From positions 111,689 to 147,133 of the forward strand of contig DHDI01000010.1 of the NCBI GenBank assembly GCA_002399285.1: a DNA stretch of 35,445 nucleotides. The letters run 5' to 3'. The DNA is from Thermoanaerobacterales bacterium UBA4880. GTDB taxonomy: Bacteria > Bacillota > Thermoanaerobacteria > Thermoanaerobacterales > UBA4877. A model generated the notes under the pieces. That model was not told the origin of the DNA. It saw only the letters and a program-made list of their open reading frames with translations, and did not search any database. The translations under genes and the position numbers were made by a program. Positions 34,007-35,445 of this stretch are shown here, piece by piece (within the stretch, counting starts at the first letter, position 1; each line of letters opens with the position of its first letter).

Positions 34007-34508
34007 CGGATATAATGTGATAAATTCTTGGCCCAGGCTGGTCGATTCAAGTAAAGTCAGCTTGGAGGCGGCAAGAGATAAGCTTATAGAAATAATGTCC
34101 AATTATCAGGGCTTTGTCGGTACAAAGGTCATCATAGTGTTTGACGCCCTCTATGTGAAAGGCAGCATGGAAAAGCATGTATTCATGAACGGGCTGGAAA
34201 TCGTCTATACCAAGGAGGGCGAATCGGCAGACCATTATATCGAGAAATTCGTGCATCGCTTAAACAGCGAAAACAATATCATACGCGTGGCCACTTCCGA
34301 CTGGACTGAACAGCAGGTCGTGCTTGCGGGCGGCGGAATAAGGGTGTCGGCGCCGGAGCTTTTAAAGCTTGTCGAAGAAACGGATAGAAGAATTGAAGGC
34401 GAGATCAAGACCCATGAGAAAAAAGCATCTTCCTCAATAATCGACAATTTGGACGGCGACGTGTATGAAAAGCTTGAAAAAATGCGAAGGGATATTAATA
34501 ATGCTTGA
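33984..34508 (+). CDS. NYN-domain endoribonuclease Rae1 (YacP)
   Basis: A 174-residue PIN-like NYN nuclease. The motif YLIVDGYNVINSWP at the N-terminus, KVIIVFDALYVKG, and IRVATSDWTEQQVVLAGGG carry the conserved acidic residues. In Bacillus subtilis the orthologue Rae1 cleaves mRNA on the ribosome. Overlap with rlmB and placement before sigH match the conserved yacP position. The C-terminal 40 residues are charged. Confidence 0.9.
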   Translation: MAEYLIVDGYNVINSWPRLVDSSKVSLEAARDKLIEIMSNYQGFVGTKVIIVFDALYVKGSMEKHVFMNGLEIVYTKEGESADHYIEKFVHRLNSENNIIRVATSDWTEQQVVLAGGGIRVSAPELLKLVEETDRRIEGEIKTHEKKASSSIIDNLDGDVYEKLEKMRRDINNA

Positions 34509-34515
34509 CTCATTT

Positions 34516-34545
34516 TTGAACGATAGTTATAATAAATATTATAAG
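34516..34545 (+). promoter_or_regulatory. Possible sigma-A promoter for sigH
   Basis: TTGAAC (34516-34521), 18 nt, then TATAAG (34540-34545), in an AT-rich stretch between yacP and sigH. Confidence 0.5.
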
Positions 34546-34579
34546 TGATGCCTTTAAATAAAAGGTGGAGGCGGTACAT

Positions 34580-35215
34580 GTGAAATCTGGGGCCCAGGCC
34601 AAAGAAATCAATGAGTTTGATTCGATGGAAGATGAAGCGATTGTAGCCGAAGCACAGCAGGACAATTACAAGGCGCTGGAGTACATCATAAATAAGTACA
34701 AGAGCTTTGTTAAGTCCAAGGCGCGTTCATATTTTCTTATCGGAGCTGATCGTGAAGATATTATTCAGGAGGGTATGATAGGATTATACAAGGCCATACG
34801 AGATTTTAAAGGCGACAAACTTTCTTCATTCAGGGCATTTGCAGAGCTTTGCATTACAAGGCAGATCATCACCGCGATCAAGACTGCCACAAGGCAGAAA
34901 CACATTCCCTTGAATTCATATGTTTCATTGAATAAGCCGCTGTATGACGAAGAATCAGACAGGACTCTAATGGATATAATAGCCGAGGGGAGGGTCTCCG
35001 ACCCAGAGGAGCTTGTGATCAGTCAGGAGGAACTGAGCAATATTGAGTGTAAGATGGGCGATATTTTGAGCGATCTGGAGTGGGAGGTATTGAGTTCATA
35101 CCTTCAGGGAAGGTCATACCAGGAAATCGCTACCACAATGGACAGACATGTCAAATCCATAGATAATGCCCTGCAGAGAGTGAAGCGGAAATTAGAGAAG
35201 TATCTGGATAGCTGA
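34580..35215 (+). CDS. sigH: RNA polymerase sporulation sigma-H factor
   Basis: A 211-residue sigma-70-family factor that switches on early sporulation genes. Region 2 contains KARSYFLIGADREDIIQEGMIG and FRAFAELCITRQIITAIKTA (overlapping parts), nearly identical to Bacillus SigH. ATRQKHIPLNSY links to region 4, with the C-terminal helix-turn-helix RSYQEIATTMDRHVKSIDNALQ. GTG 34580 lies seven bases after the GGTGGAGGCGG site; an in-frame GTG at 34565 falls inside that site. The presence of sigH fits an endospore-forming lineage. Confidence 0.96.
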   Translation: MKSGAQAKEINEFDSMEDEAIVAEAQQDNYKALEYIINKYKSFVKSKARSYFLIGADREDIIQEGMIGLYKAIRDFKGDKLSSFRAFAELCITRQIITAIKTATRQKHIPLNSYVSLNKPLYDEESDRTLMDIIAEGRVSDPEELVISQEELSNIECKMGDILSDLEWEVLSSYLQGRSYQEIATTMDRHVKSIDNALQRVKRKLEKYLDS

Positions 35216-35231
35216 TTATTTATTTTGCATA

Positions 35232-35260
35232 TTGACATATGCATCATGTTATAGTAAAAT
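35232..35260 (+). promoter_or_regulatory. Promoter of tRNA-Thr
   Basis: TTGACA (35232-35237), 17 nt, then TAAAAT (35255-35260), about 25 nt before the tRNA. Confidence 0.8.
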
Positions 35261-35284
35261 CAACAATTGAGTTATCCAAATCAG

Positions 35285-35360
35285 GCCCACGTAGCTCAGT
35301 AGGCAGAGCGTCGCCTTGGTAAGGCGGAGGTCACCGGTTCGAACCCGGTCATGGGCTCCA
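35285..35360 (+). tRNA. tRNA-Thr (anticodon GGT)
   Basis: A 76-nt cloverleaf. The acceptor is GCCCACG with CATGGGC (one C:A mismatch at the sixth pair), the D arm is GCTC...GAGC, and the anticodon stem TCGCC/GGCGG encloses TTGGTAA with anticodon GGT. The T arm is ACCGG-TTCGAAC-CCGGT and the 3' CCA is encoded. It reads threonine ACC/ACU codons. A tRNA at this point between sigH and tuf/secE is common in Clostridia. Confidence 0.96.
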
Positions 35361-35383
35361 TTTTAAAAGTATAAACATTAAGG

Positions 35384-35411
35384 CTGACAAATAAGCCGGT
35401 TCATATATAAT
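35384..35411 (+). promoter_or_regulatory. Promoter after tRNA-Thr
   Basis: CTGACA (35384-35389), 16 nt, then TATAAT (35406-35411), placed to drive the gene that starts at the window edge. Confidence 0.6.
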
Positions 35412-35441
35412 TTATATTTACATAAAGGAGGATAAAAAAGG

Positions 35442-35445
35442 ATGG
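35442..35445 (+). CDS. First bases of a downstream gene (probably tuf)
   Basis: ATGG at the very end of the window follows AAAGGAGG (35424-35431) with 10-nt spacing and the promoter at 35384-35411. EF-Tu commonly follows sigH/tRNA-Thr in Clostridia and starts ATGGC, but four bases cannot prove identity. Confidence 0.35.

Overview
The window looks like chromosomal DNA from a Gram-positive, low-to-moderate GC member of the Clostridia. The reasons are strong AGGAGG-type ribosome binding sites with some TTG/GTG starts, two T-box leaders, a CtsR-McsA-McsB-ClpC cluster with a CtsR operator, a sporulation-type sigma-H, an S-layer (SLH) protein and a B12-dependent ribonucleotide reductase. I see no insertion sequence, prophage, CRISPR array or rRNA. 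The window opens inside a class-III aminotransferase and ends on what appear to be the first four bases of another gene.

Left part (1-12366). An aminotransferase remnant and a thioredoxin-like protein precede nrdJ. Next comes the most notable locus. A sigma-A promoter (3513-3541) drives a fluoride (crcB-type) riboswitch (3549-3608) whose 3' half can instead form an intrinsic terminator. Downstream lie two tandem MutS-like ATPases that overlap by 4 nt, then enolase, then a strong terminator at 8102-8136. Enolase is a classic fluoride-sensitive enzyme, so this reads as a fluoride-stress operon in which the role of the MutS-like pair is unknown. A membrane GAF-GGDEF diguanylate cyclase and an EF-G-like GTPase follow.

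Middle (12367-25265). A proline T-box (specifier CCC) controls an archaeal/eukaryote-type ProRS. Two overlapping small genes of unknown function follow. Then comes the class-III heat-shock operon ctsR-mcsA-mcsB-clpC, with a CtsR box just downstream of its promoter, and radA. A divergent pair follows: a 131-aa conserved clostridial protein on the minus strand and a YacL-like PIN-TRAM protein on the plus strand. After that come ispD, a cytoplasmic lipase-like hydrolase and ispF, with the hydrolase translationally coupled to ispF.

Right part (25266-35445). A visibly AT-richer patch carries an XRE repressor with a palindrome over its own promoter. Next is a large secreted protein with two 5'-nucleotidase modules separated by SLH repeats. 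Its reading frame runs through its own terminator and into the next promoter, which suggests a recent loss of the stop codon. A cysteine T-box (specifier TGC) then controls cysE-cysS, followed by mrnC, thyX, rlmB, rae1/yacP and sigH, then tRNA-Thr(GGT) and a promoter leading into a probable tuf gene. This order is the familiar Firmicutes ispDF-cysES-mrnC-rlmB-yacP-sigH neighbourhood with a few insertions.
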